Below, piece after piece: positions 35,142-48,032 of a stretch of DNA of 64,000 nucleotides. The translations under genes and the position numbers were made by a program. Where the stretch lies: positions 38,137,356 to 38,201,355 of the forward strand of contig OY855907.1 of the NCBI GenBank assembly GCA_963693305.1, written 5' to 3'. How positions within the stretch are numbered: the stretch's first letter is position 1; each line of letters starts with the position of its first letter. The DNA comes from Meandrina meandrites (taxonomy: Eukaryota > Cnidaria > Anthozoa > Scleractinia > Meandrinidae). The notes beneath the pieces were generated by a model. The model saw nothing but the letters and a program-made list of their open reading frames with translations. It was not told the origin of the DNA and did not search any database.

Positions 35142-38078
35142 TATAGTCAAGGGGCGAATAATGGCTTGCGGATCGACATGCGACGCTCCACACTACATGA
35201 TCTCCATTTCCGATGTACTGTAATAGGAGAACTTTGAGAACTTTGATGGAGATCAGCTCGGCTCTCGCTACTACAGTGAATCGTTGGTTATAACTTCTTT
35301 ATTTGTCTTCTCAGCACACTTAATGGGTTCAGCGTTCAACTGGTTCTGGCTTGGAAATTCTACTCGAGTTCTTTTATGGGGACCAGATACAAACTGTCAA
35401 TCATCTATCAAAATGTCAGAAAATGTCAAGATTCGTAATCAATTCTTACGCAATGACTTGCGCAGTACGCTTCACACGAAGGTGTTACATCGGGCGATCG
35501 TGCAAACATTGACAAAATCGTCCCTTTTTCCTAAATTTTCACTTACATGCTTTAGCTATCTGGCCCCGCTAAAACAACGCAAGCAATATAAAAATTACGA
35601 GGAATATTTTTACAGAATAACATTAACTAAAGTAACAAGACTGTACAAGAAAAGTCAAACTAAAAGTTATTGCGCAAGCAATGTTCAAACAACAACTTGT
35701 ACGAGATTTCGAAGAAGAAAGGGCGTTCCTTTGCTGCTCTAGCTTGTTCCGCCTACTCCATATTTTAATACTAAGTTGTTTACGATATTTCTGGTCGACG
35801 GTCCCTGTACAAATAAAGTACTAAAGAACAATTGTCTTTACAACTCACACCTTGTATACAATACCCTTATTCAACTTTGAACTACAAGATAATTATTACT
35901 TTTAAATAACAAGAGTTATTCCCAAAGAACAAGTTCGCTTTGGCTTCGCTTCGGGAAAAGCATGGCTTTAACTTTTGAAAAATACTATCGCTAACAGTAC
36001 TTCAAGTTCCTAGAGCAAGATACTAAAAACTATTTGTCATAACTAATTAAATATTCGCCGAAATCTATCACGTACAAGGACACTTGGGAAATCAACTCAT
36101 TGGTTGAACACAAAGACACTATTTACGTTTTCCGATGCGAAGCCAAAAACCCGTGAAATGAACAAAAGGACTTAAAGATGCCGAACGTATTTAGAAAATT
36201 AAAAATCACACCATCTAAGAACCTATTTCCATATTTTTCAAACCAGTACGTGTTTTTTCGCTGAGAACGTCAATTGTATTGTTTAACAGTACTAATCTGC
36301 TCTTGGTCAAGGTCCATTTGTACTAATTTCCGCACTAAACAACTCTTCCAGCCATACCTTCACGTACACATCAAATTACTATATATAGGCCCCCTTAACA
36401 CAATTTATTTCGGTTTCCGCTCAGGGTATTGTGGGCGACCCGGTCAAGTTTAACTGATAAGTTAATTGCTATAAAGCCAATTACATCTACCTCCCCATTT
36501 TGTAAGAGATGGTTAACCCCTGGTGGAGGGTGGGGACTACTTCCAGATATATACATAGATGTTATATACACCTCGCAATACGAATGCTGAACTACGTGAT
36601 GCTTAAAGAACATCTGATCGAATCTTAGTCTCAAATTGAGTTGGGTATGTTGCTGTTGTCCTTCCGGGAAAAAGGATTTACGGAGGCCGGACATGTTCGT
36701 TTAGTTCCTTGTTATTGTCATGTAATATGAAATGAAATAAATCTAGAAATAGATTTAAACCACACGGTGAAAACTCATTGGATTAGGTAACGCGATTAAA
36801 CACTATTTTAAGTGGGCGAGAATTAAACTGGGTACGTGCAGATTAATTTTGAGCGAGGCGTGAGAAAAGGCACGTAAAAAATAGTTATTTTTGGTGTGAA
36901 CTATGCGTAGCTTCCTTGTTACACAAATTAAATAAGTCTCATCAATGGAAATGGCACTACAAACCCAGGCTCTCTCTCCTTTTCCTCCGGAAGAAAAGGA
37001 GAAACTTGGGGCGTTTCCATTTGCACGGAGAAACCGGTTGTTCCGGTGAAAAATTAAATAGAACATACTTTTCCACCGGAAAGTTTTCGAAAAAAGAGGA
37101 ATACCTTCAGAGGTGTTCCTCTTCTCTCGTTCTTACCGAAATGATCCGAAAATCCTGTACCATTTGCCTCATTCCATTAGTGCCATGCTCCTTGGCGCGG
37201 TTTTTGCTCAGAAAACAAACAAACATGGCGTCTTTGTTGATGAGCCCTTTATGTGGTTTTAGAACGATTCGCGCAGATGCGTTCTTGAATCATAGCTGTG
37301 CAACTGCAGGTGAGAATTACTACTAATTAGTAATACATATTTGGTTACTTACCGTATAAATTTGATTCAGGTTATTGTATTTTTTATACCTGAATTTTCG
37401 TCTTGGTTATTCTCGCCTAATAAGCTTCTATTTGTCGTGCTGTCAGTTTACTGATAAAACGTCCTGAGCCTGAAAGCGAATGAGATTAGTGTCTAAATGG
37501 GACGCGCTCTTCCCGATCGGAAATTTCCAACGGAAATTTTCGGAAATTGTTTGCAAATGGAAAACGCCCAAGTTTCCAGAACTCTAGTCCAGTTTCACAC
37601 GTAGCGTTTGCGTGACAGAGAGAGAGGGCCAGAGTTGGCTAGCCAGGCCCACACCACTTGATGGAAAATGGGTACCTTGACGTTGTTAGCCTGCTACGAA
37701 AGATTCCAAAATAAGAAGAACAACCTACCTTATTCTCTGTGGCATTTATTCTGCATTCTTAAGATTCGAAGTGTTTCAGACGTATCAACGTAAAAATATT
37801 ATTTCAGAAGGGGGGGGGGGGGGGGGGGCAGATTGGGTGGCGCCCCTGTATGTTTTATTCATTAAAAAGGCACGAACAAGTTATTGTAAAATTGCGTTAC
37901 AGTACTTGTAAACATTTTTTATTAACCACTAAAGGTGATTCTCTTTGTATAATAAATTAAAAATAACTTAATATGGAGATCCATTCCATTAATTGTAACT
38001 CTCAATTTCGTTCGTTCCTCTTTCCTTTTTTTTTCTTCCAAAAGTCATAAAAAAATAGTTGCTAAGATATTTTTGTTA
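35142..38078. other. Intergenic; no gene recognised
   Basis: ORFs at 35284-35742 (+, 152 aa) and 36916-37326 (+, 136 aa) are the longest, but neither resembles a known protein nor has domain-like composition. CTTGGGGCGTTTCCATTTGC at about 37003 pairs with an inverted copy at about 37543-37572, which suggests a further inverted-repeat element. A G run is at 37808-37828. Confidence 0.4.
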
Positions 38079-38210
38079 TGATGTAATGTATATGAAATGA
38101 TTCATATGTGAACTGCGGATATATATGAAGGTGATATGTGATCTTCGCAGTGAATTTCCAATTTAAGCAATTGGAATAAAGAAGCCTGAAAAAAACAACA
38201 ACAAAAATCA

Positions 38211-38244
<34 letters not shown>

Positions 38245-38336
38245 GATATCGGTGCGATGTTCTACCAACTGAGCTATGAAGCCACACATTGGGAGCGAGG
38301 TCAATTCACTGCGAAGATCACATATCACCTTCATAC
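38079..38336 (-). mobile_element. tRNA-Thr-like-headed SINE with flanking inverted repeat
   Basis: The tRNA-like head at 38212-38283 is followed on the minus strand by a CCTGATTTTTG...TTTTTTCAGGC hairpin, then an AT-rich tail (CCAATTGCTTAAATTGG, ATATATCCGCAGTTCA). The same tail is at 53959-54056. On the other side of the head, a 28-bp segment (TTCACTGCGAAGATCACATA...) repeats in inverted orientation, at 38307-38336 versus 38125-38155. Confidence 0.75.
38212..38283 (-). tRNA. tRNA-Thr(GGU)-like sequence in a SINE
   Basis: Seventy-two nt fold into a full cloverleaf: acceptor GGCTTCA/TGAAGCC, D stem GCTC, and T arm ACGGG-TTCGAAT-CCCGT. This copy has ACATC for AGCATC in the D-arm side, and GATATC instead of GGTATC in the anticodon loop, so its D stem and anticodon are damaged. 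Probably a SINE head rather than a working tRNA. Translation of this element gives the spurious peptide AQLVEHRT... Confidence 0.5.
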
Positions 38337-38872
38337 TTTGTTATAAAACATATTAAAGTATTGAAAATGCTCTCTACTTCTTCTTTTATATTACTCACCT
38401 CTCTCCTCCGCAGAGGCCTGTTTTTTGTTTGTTTGTTTGCTTTTTTGTACGGGCAGGGTAATGGTAAGGCCTCTGGGGAGGAGAGAGATTTCACAAAATC
38501 CCTATTGTCCTTGTTATTAATATGAGTATTATTCCCCCAAGCAGGGTTTTTAAAAGTAACCGGCGCCCGACGCAAGTCACCGGCTACTTCGAGCGTTAGC
38601 GCCGGGTACTTTTGGAAATCAAAATCAAAAAAATAATAGTAATAAAAAATTGCGATTCCTATGGGTTAAATTAAAGATAACATATTTTGTTCTTGCCCAT
38701 TGATCGCGTTCCAGCATCAGAAATCGCAGCTCTTTTATTCAACAGCATTCAACGTGGACCGGGAACCATTTGCGTTTTCCCGCGAAAGGCTGACATTTGA
38801 TCCTTTCGTGACTAGTTTCTTCTTGCGTAAGCGAATGTGAATTTGTGAGAGCTTTGTACTTGGTGCTTTCTT

Positions 38873-39075
38873 GAGGCCCTGCCAGGGGGGTGTTCCAGGT
38901 CGCTTGTCGGAATTTTAAAATGTCTCGTGTCGGCGTTTTGTCAAGGCTACACAACGCTGTCGGAAATTTAGCGACATACATTTGTCTTCGTCAGTCGTTT
39001 GTCGCTGTTTCGTTTGAGCGCTGTCGCTACTTTTTGGCCCATGTCGCTTGTCGGAATTTACCCTGGCAGGGCCTC
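38873..39075. mobile_element. Nested inverted-repeat element
   Basis: Left GAGGCCCTGCCAGGG and its exact complement CCCTGGCAGGGCCTC on the right bound a 203-bp unit inside the hAT element. The adjoining GTCGC motifs could belong to either element, so the boundaries are tentative. Confidence 0.5.
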
Positions 39076-39105
39076 TTTCTTTAAGAAAATGGTCCCAGTC
39101 ACCGG

Positions 39106-39435
39106 GTGAAAAGGCAGAAATCACAGCCGCTTTTAACCCAGTTTGGGTTCAAACACCAAAGAAAGGAGATTGCTGGTATGAAACACTTTTTAAAATGCAA
39201 ATTGTTTAGTGTTCGACGGGTTTCTGTTTACAATCCCCCAGTCGATCAGAAAATAAGTTTTGGTGCTTGTTATGATGATAAAACATTGCTTGAAAACAAT
39301 ATTGTATCGCTTAGGTTGAATTATTTATTGTCAACAAGGCAATTTGTAAGGGATGCTTTTATTTATTCAACGTTTGGTTTCGTGAGGCGCCGTTTCGTGA
39401 ATGCCGACACAAATTTGTTCAAATTTAACTTTTGA
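39106..39435 (+). pseudogene. Possible hAT-element N-terminal ORF
   Basis: A 109-aa open frame beginning MKRQKSQPLLTQFGFKHQRKE. The QPLLTQFGFK phrase resembles the short N-terminal lead of many transposon-derived zinc-finger/hAT proteins in animals (resemblance from memory only). It lies within the hAT element in the same orientation as the broken transposase segment, which supports the assignment. The downstream half is not recognised. Confidence 0.4.
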
Positions 39436-40199
39436 TATAAGCCAAGGCATTTTTAAGATTTTTGTGAGACTTAAAGTTTAATTTCAAGTCTTTATCATTA
39501 GTAAACCGGATGAAACTGAATGTTTTACAGTTCTTTATGGAAAATTAATTTTATATGGAGCCGACATAGCCAGACTAGTCGCGACTATGTCGCGCCACAT
39601 GTTACGGCTCGCTTAACATAAAATTTTTTAACCTTTTGTTTTCGTGGAGTTTTACTGAAATTGTTTGTTTAGCAGAGCATTGTTACTTTGATAACTAAGC
39701 AACAGTTAAAACAGTTGTGCCCGTGGAATAAAATTGATTTATCTAATCGATTGAAATTTAGCTAACAATGCATTATTTACGGAGCTTGTATGTAGCGCTA
39801 AAACATAAAATTAAATCTCCGCCTTTCACTCAAATTTTGTATTCGCGAGGTCATTACGTGAGACCGAAATAACTATGCTTGGTTTCTTTAACGCGTTGGT
39901 CATGAAACTGTTCATCTTTATTTTCAATAAGTATGAAAACTCTGACTGCAAAAATAAATTTCAAAAGTTGATTCATGTTATCAGGGGCCGCGGAGGGGGA
40001 GGGGCTGGTAGGGCTAAAGCCCTACCACACTTTGGCTTGGGCTCATTTTTAAGGGCTCCAAAGACATGGATATTTATGAATTTTACCACTTGAAAGCAAC
40101 AAAACGCGTCTACTCTTGCATATGCACGAAGTCAAAGGCACGGCAGCTGCGCACCGACAGTTTTTTTCGCGACGTTCCCACCGTACCTACTGTACTGCC

Positions 40200-40400
40200 A
40201 AAAAACACTTTAAAAGGGTGTATTTTGAGGCCCTTGATCTTATCGTCAGTGTTATCGACAAGCGCTTTGACCAGGAAAGATACGCCTAGATAGAGACTCT
40301 CTTGATTAAAACTGCTAATGGTGACGACTATGAGTCAGAGTTCAAGTTTCTTGAAGTATCCCGCCTTCTCAAGACCACCCTTATTTTTTATTTCGCTCGC
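40200..40400 (+). pseudogene. hAT-like transposase fragment with in-frame stop
   Basis: The frame starting at 40200 reads KKHFKRVYFEALDLIVSVID then KRFDQERYA, a TAG stop at about 40284-40290, then IETLLIKTANGDDYESEFKFLE in the same frame. The pattern YFEALD-IV--I--RFDQ---, followed by LLIKTA, is typical of animal hAT/zinc-finger-MYM-type transposase-derived proteins. The stop and the missing neighbouring domains make it a dead copy. Confidence 0.6.
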
Positions 40401-41832
40401 TTCGCTCGCCCTTGCCCACTTTTCGCCCTACTGATCGAGAGCCTGCGACAGGTTATAGCAGCCTAGCCGTGTTGAATGGGCACAAGCAGGGAACACAGTA
40501 AGACACTACCTCTCTGAAACCTCTATTTTCATTCGTTCGCTGTAAACACTACCTCTATTGTTATTCAGGGATAGGGGCATTGTTATAGCCTGTTATGTAT
40601 TGTTTTAGGGACCAATGAAATAACTCGTTCCGAGAGGTAGTGGGCGACCCAGAGAACTGAGAGACCAATGGGGCCTTAACAGACAGTGTCTGTATAGCTG
40701 ACATTGCACAAGAGTTTGTTTCTCGCAACGAGAATCTCAAGAGAAATTTTTGCAACTTCAAAAAGTAGAGAGCTTAGGTAGATTTATTTTACATACAGTA
40801 AAAACCCGCGTGTAAGAGTTTCATTTAACAATTCAATTGTCTAAACTCTCGATCACCTTTTTGGTTTTTGGTAAAAAACATATAAATTAAACAGTTAAAC
40901 CCCACATATAAGAACCTGTTGGAATTTGTTTGGCTAAACAGGATCTTATTTTTGGGGGTATTAAAAAAGTAAATTTCTGCCAGAAGGTTCTTAAATCCCT
41001 AGGCTGGACTAGGTTTTACAGGCGGGGTTTTTACTGTATTTACTCTATTGGATGGTATACCAAGTGAGGACGGCTATGTAATATATATTGGAGTTGTATA
41101 CATGATGGCGTGCAAATGTATAATAAATGGCGGAACAGAAGCCCCTAATGCTTGTATGTCTTGGTCAAAAATGGTTAAAAATTGTTTGTCTTGGCCAGAT
41201 GTTTTAGCCCTACCACTTTTAAATGGTCTCTGCGGTCCCTGGTTATAACAGGTCAATGAAGTACTGATGAGGGAAAGAGGTGAATTTTTATTCGGATGTG
41301 ATATGTAACATGGGAAAAGCATTGTTATATGTATGAGTAAACATAATTTTCAAAAAAACTCTAGGTTATAATAAAGTGTACAACGACCTAAAAAATAACT
41401 TTTTGGTCCTGAAAATGCACCCGACTGCACCTCAGAGCATGCAGATTTTCAATTTTTTCTGGGGGAGGCCCCCCATACCCCCCCTGCAGGAGGGGGAAAC
41501 CCCCTCCCACACCCTCCCCATGGGCGGCTTTGCGGCCCAGCGCCGCTAGCGCGGCGCATTGGTGCTCCGGCTATTTTCCAATTTCCTCCTGATACTTTTT
41601 TCCATTTTGAAAACCCTGCCCAAGTCAGCAAATTTTACAGCAAGACCCGTCAAACCACAGACCATACCCTTCAAAGAAACAAAACGCCTGTCGCAGTTCA
41701 GTGTTTGTAAAATTTCTCAGTTGCATTAGTGGTGCAATGCTCTACCAATCCTTAACACAACTGCCGCGGTCAATTCTTCATTTTCCAGTGTTCACGGTAT
41801 GGCAGATCTCACTGTAACTTTTTTTTTCTTTT

Positions 41833-44800
41833 TTAACACTCAGCTCCAGACTGTGAGGTATCCGTGCATTGATGGTCTGGATGATTTTTTGAAAGAATGT
41901 CCGCCATTACAGGCTTCCTTGGTTCTCTTGGAATGTGAACATTTACTAACAGGTCTTCAAATGGCGTATTCCACGGCTGTTGTTTACCGCTTCCGAGGAG
42001 TAGATAAGTGATCCATCCGACTACATACACACCGGCTGTTATGTAAAACACTTTCTGCCACTGACCTCTTGTTGGCTGAAAAAAAAAGACAGAAAAAAAC
42101 AAACAAAAGAATATCGGATAAGAATGTCAAAGCTTTGTCCGATTTACGCCTAGGGGTGGAAACTGGGACTGGCTTCTCGTCCGTTGGGTTCCAGTCCTTT
42201 GTCAACAGTTGTTATATTATCTAACAAGACTGGGAAGAGTCTCGTTCCAGGGTCTTTATTGCTAGAGAAGGTTGGTTTGGGACTAGAGTAAGAAAGCGAA
42301 AGCGGGCATTGCATGGGAACTGTAGCTCCCCTGCCTGTTCTTTCCATGTTTCTTTGCCAAAAAATTGTTGCGAATGGCTAGTGTATTTTTGATTCACGTG
42401 TTTTGTTCAAAGAGTAATCTTATAATATGAAATCTGACCCAGTTTATTTAAACAGTTCCTCTGGTTAACAAGACTATTAAGTTACTCTTTTTCTTGACTA
42501 CAATCCCAACAAATTAAGCTCTTTACGTGCGAGTATTTTATTAATACTATGGCCATCAATTGATACGTAAAAGGCGATCACTTGCAAATAAGCCGCAGTG
42601 TTCATTTGTTTACTTAAACACCATGTTATAAGCTGCCTATATACCTGTATCACTCACCCGCTTGTTAACCCCATTTACAAGCAAATATCATTTACTCGGT
42701 GGAGCAAACAACACGGGTGTGTACAAACGAAGATTGATTTTCAACAGCTTTTGTTTTCCTTTTGAATGCTGGCTGGTGATGATCGTGTTCACGAGAAAGA
42801 GTTATCAGTTATGATCACGCAAAGTTTTTAGCTGGGAAATCCAACTTATAGCTACGTATTTTTGTCCAGTTCTGACCTAAGTATTATCTGCACCCTCGAA
42901 TGACATTTAGTTATCACGCAACATTTGTGTGCATATATCTGCGTACAACTGACTTTTAATAAATATCGAACATTTAACTTATTCCACTTACAGCTCCCGT
43001 CTACTGCATGCATGTAAGCATGAACACGTCAAGCAAAAACATCATCTGATTGGCTATCAAACGTTGCATGAATCGCCATCAAAAATCTGAAGTTTTACAA
43101 CACAGTTGATATCGTTTTATCAAGCTGTCAAAACGCTTTCAATGAGTACGGAAGAAATTCAGTCCAGGAGTCCTTAGAGAAAGAACTGCTTGTTTGAACT
43201 TTCAGACAATTGGCTAAAACGAGACCATCTTTGTTGTATTTTGGGCGCGAAAGTTCGTGAAATGGTTGCAGTGCCAAACTAAAAATGTTTGACGACAAAT
43301 CATGTAACGTTTGATAAACACTCAGATCTTGTTTTTAATGACGAGTTCACGCTTAGATGCAACAGATGGTACTTAATGTTACAGGTTCAATCACTTGGCA
43401 GTAAACTCACTCTAAGAAGGAAATTGCGCAAAAAAGATCATCCCATAATCTTTTTCTATAGCTATTTTCAAGTCGACTTAAGTATTAACAACAGCACGAG
43501 TAAAAGAATACGATATTGAAATTATAGCGACAAGTCAACAAAGCGGGAAAAAGGCGTTCCGAAAAAGTCAGAGCAACACAATAAGAATCTATTCCATGTA
43601 GCGCTTGCTTCCAGTAGGAGATGTAAACGGTTCTAGGATTCAGCGTCATGTAAACATCAGGAGGTGTCCAACTAAAGATTACACTACGAAATTCTACTGC
43701 ATTCTGCTGACAATCTTCGTTCCCCGGTGGCTAGGCAACGTAAACGTGTTTAAAACTACGCAGTATAGATTTTAATTTTTAGATGCATTTGCCTTTGACT
43801 TAATTTCCACTAAGTCCCCCAGAATATTGCATATCAATTTACTAATGCTCAAGCAGTGCTTTGAAAAATTAATGCAATCACTGAAAAACTCGATTAACAA
43901 AACGGTAAGTCCATTTAAATTACGCTTTTCTCACGATTGTTTACTGCTGGAGCATTACATTTTCTGTCAGAACAATTTTCTTGTCCCACGTATTATACTT
44001 AATGTGGCTAAAATAATGTAATTATTTAGGCTAGGTTAAACCCGAAACAATGCTGGCCAGCAGTATCCCTCAGGGTTTTGGTGCGGGGTAGGCAGGGGTG
44101 TCGTGCAGGGGCCCCACATGGCTTACAGTGTAGCTTCAGATGTCAAGTCATTCCGCGTTTGTTATCACTATCGATAGTTCTCACGGCGCTTTTATTCCCG
44201 GCCCATCCCTCCCTCCAAGTCATGGTAAGTATGTGGTAAGTATTTGTGTTTCCACTGTCTTTTCTGGGTGGGTAGTTGCCGCTCACAGGGTTGTCATGGC
44301 TACCCTACGCTTTCGGCTCAGCTGCACTCGTGGCTACACCCTCCTCATTCCCCAAGCTCATCTATTGTTGATGAGTTTAATCGTCTTATAAGGCAAAACG
44401 TTTTCTCAAATACAAAAAATTTAGGTGCCGGAGTGTAAAAAGAACTTTTCTGCATTGTTTAAAGTTCTATAACTGATTTCACCTATCATCCTTGTTAGTC
44501 TGTCAAATACAAGCCCGTCGACCCGCAGTTAAAATCCCTCGTGGTTAACTCCCAGGCTTAAAGTGTCCTCAATAATCTCACAAGGTCGGATAATCTCAAG
44601 GTTTTGATTATAAGCGGGAATTATTAACCGAAATACCATTCAACACAAAAGTGACGCTACATTACCTCGTTGTCTGTTAGAGATCCGACAACATAGGGTC
44701 CGACTATCCCAGGGATTGTAGCCGAGGTGTTGGTGATCCCCATGAGAACCCCCGCATATCTAGGGGCAATATCCAGATGATTGATAAAGCACGAAGCCAT

Positions 44801-47800
44801 GTTTAGGGCTGATATCCCCAGCGCCAGTGAAAACAGAACCACAGCTAGAGTCGTGTCGTCACATCCAACATAGCTAGTAGCGATCATAAGACAAGCAGGG
44901 ATAAGGAAGCCTACAAAAGTGATAATCATGGAGTGAAAAATAATTAGAACATCAACTACAGTGCAACCTCACCAACAACCATAATACAATAATACAACAG
45001 TGCTTTCAATAAGCACCGACGGCCGACGAAAAGTGTCGGCTACTTTGCTCGGAGAAGTCGGCTACTTTTTCCCGTATATTGAAGAAACTAGAGAAAGATC
45101 CTTTCAAACCTTGTTGATGCAGTCGGCTACTCTATTCGAACTAGCTGCCTACTTCAAATTTTATTGAAACCCCTGATACAATGTGTGTGTATTTAGTGGC
45201 ATTCCGGGGGGAGAGATACTCCTATGTATGGGCTATAATTTATAGTTATGCAGTGCCACAGGATAGGGTAAAGTTTTTTAAGTTTTCATCCCTTAAATAG
45301 GGTCAGGGTCTTGTGAAACACACCTATCTTAAATTTAAGGGAATACCCCCCCCCCCCCCTTCAGGTGGGTGGCATTGTCAATTGCAAATATATTCTTTTG
45401 CTCTGGCGAGGAGAAGGGGTGGCGCAGTGGTGAGAGCACTCGCCTCGCACCAATGTGGCCCGGGTTTGATTCCAGCCAGGTACCATATGTGGGCTGAGTT
45501 TGTTTTCTTTCTCTTCCTTGCTCTGAGTGTTTTTCTCTTGGATGGTTCTCCGGTTTTCCTCCCCCCTCCCCTGAAAAACCAATTCCAATTCCATCTGGAT
45601 AGAGGACCCACACGAAAACCAGCTAGAGCTGATGTGGCTTCTTCTCTAAATAATCTTTATATTTGGTTTAAAACTTTTCAAGCCAGTTTGAGTTTGATTT
45701 TTCTTGTATCCAGTTATGATACTGACTGCCACTAGACAAAGGAAAATAAAAGTCAAATGATTGAAAAAATTCAAACCAAAAATTCAAAGCACATAACACA
45801 TACACGCATGTCCAATTATATCACCAAAAGTGATCTTTAACCAAACTTACTGTTAAGTACTGAATATTTATTCCTGTAAAACAGCTGCAGAATTTTTTGA
45901 CTCAAAAATCCTTTGCAATGACGTTCTTTTCTTGGGAGCCTTGTTCCCCACCCCCTCCCCCCTTAGGAATTTCAATCATATAACAGAAAAGTCTTAAAAA
46001 CTCACCCCCTGTAGCAAAAACCTTCCTAACTTCTCCAGTTGTCAATACCTTGCTGTAACGCAGCGAGTCCGCCACCTGGCCACCACCAACACCAACTATG
46101 TAACATAGCAGGAAAGGGATGGCCGACACAAAACCATTCTGAAACACAAACACATTCTCATTGTCACATCATAGCCTCGCTCCTCACCCCACCCCCTTGC
46201 ACCTCTCAACCTCCACTCCCCTTACTTTTCACTTGCCATTTTTTACACTGCCCCCTCCCCCCAGCTAACCAGACATCAGATTCTCTAGTATATTGCATTT
46301 TATCATCCTGATCTAATGTTTTGTCACTGAGTTGTCTTAACAGTCTGCCAGCTTCCATAACAATACTTAATTGGGAGACACTGTTAACCTGAAGTGCCAA
46401 ACACATGAGCACAAACCAATGATGAAATCATGTGAGCCCGGGGAGGGGGGGGGGAGGGCACTCCCATATATGGGCTATATAGGTATGTGCCGCGGGATAG
46501 GGTATGGTTTTTAAGGTTCTCGATCCTTAAATAGGGTATCATTTTTGTTCTTTTTGGCATTGTGTTCCAGTGTTATCCTTAGATAGGGTACCTTAATTCT
46601 ATCAGCCAACTAAACGTAATAAAAAATGGTTTGTTTAAACTATAAACATGCTACTAGTAGCAAAGCGATTTTGTAAAGATTTGTGTTTTGCCTTGTGAGG
46701 TTAGCCGTTATTTGGATCGTCACCCAACGCTTCTCCTCTCCTTGAATAGGGTGTCATTTCTCGGGTTTGGACCTTAAGGTGGGGGTAAAGGTGAATTTGA
46801 GTGAAATTTTAAGAGGTATATATAATTAAAAAAGGGATAGAAGAAAGAAAATTATTTTTGAAACACCACCAGACAGTTGACCCCCACGCAAGAGCACCTC
46901 AGGTTGTCAGGGGACTGTTTGGGTGTCCATCTACTAATTTTTAGCTTCAAATTCTAATTTTAAAATTACATTAAATCTTTTATATTTCTTATTTCTCCAA
47001 ATTTTACTAATCCTTTGAGAAAAACTATTTCTTTCCAAACATCCCCAAAAATCACCAAAAAATTTACAAAACACTGCTAAACATAGCTTTGTGGGATGAA
47101 CTGAGGAATTTGAGAGTGTTTGAAACGGGAGCGAGATATTCGCATTAAACCCAAGTTACGCGGTGGAAAAACGGGCTTCAGGTGAACCCCCGCCTTAAAA
47201 ACGGTATCAATTTTCGTTTTCTTTATCCTTAAATAGGGTCAGGGTTTAAGAACCTTCGCGGCACAGGCCTATCCGAAATTTATCGGAGTACCGCCCCCCC
47301 CCCCCCCCCACCCGGGCATGTGAGCTCCAAAATGTTGAAGGTACATGTAATTTCTGTAAAAAGGAATGATGCTCCAACAGTATTAAATTTTTCTTGTTAG
47401 AAACGAAATCATTAAACCTAATTTACGTGTGTTTTCAATTTTATTTCACAATCAATCTATAGTAAATGGATAGCACAATTAAAATACATGTGCAACCCTT
47501 AATTTGTGGCAGTTGATGTCATTAAGAGATTTAAGAATACTGGTGCTTCACCTGGGAGATTGAAAAATTGAGAACTTCTTTAAAATAAGACGGCAAGCAT
47601 GTAAGAAACGTGTAAAATCCCCAAGTAAAACAGAAGTGTGCAATGATTATCGCCCACACAGCTGGTGATGTCCAAATCTCAAACCACGGAGTGGCGGATT
47701 TCTGAGAACAAAATGTGGAAAGATCAGTTTATTTATTCATTTATTTATTTTAGTATATCTTAAGTTATTCTTCTTATACATATATATTTTAATTCACATA

Positions 47801-47982
47801 ATTAGTACATATTATGAAGTCAGTTTATTTAAGTTAGTTTAATTAACATAAGTCCAATACAATTTTATCTCGTTTACATATAGATATAAATTTTTAGATA
47901 CTTTTTTATCCTTTTACAATTGTAAATTTAGTTAGCATCGGGCAGGCGAAGAGCCACTCTGTGGATATACTGTCCGAAATGC

Positions 47983-48032
<50 letters not shown>

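Larger units (their letters stand above)
38542..41618 (+). mobile_element. Degraded hAT-type DNA transposon, about 3.1 kb
   Basis: The left end CAGGGTTTTTAAAA and the reverse complement of the right end CAGGGTTTTCAAAA form terminal inverted repeats, flanked on both sides by CCCAAG (6-bp target duplication). Subterminal GTCGC/GTCGG motifs are repeated at 38900-39060. Inside are a possible N-terminal ORF (39106-39435, MKRQKSQPLLTQFGFK...) and a broken transposase segment near 40200-40400. A smaller element (38873-39075) is inserted in it. Confidence 0.72.

Noticed and set aside
35284..35742. 152-aa plus-strand ORF
   Set aside because: No recognisable domain, no splice partner and composition like random AT-rich sequence.
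45313..45735. 140-aa plus-strand ORF inside an SLC17 intron
   Set aside because: It is translation of a tRNA-derived SINE; the minus-strand ORFs over the same region are likewise artefacts.
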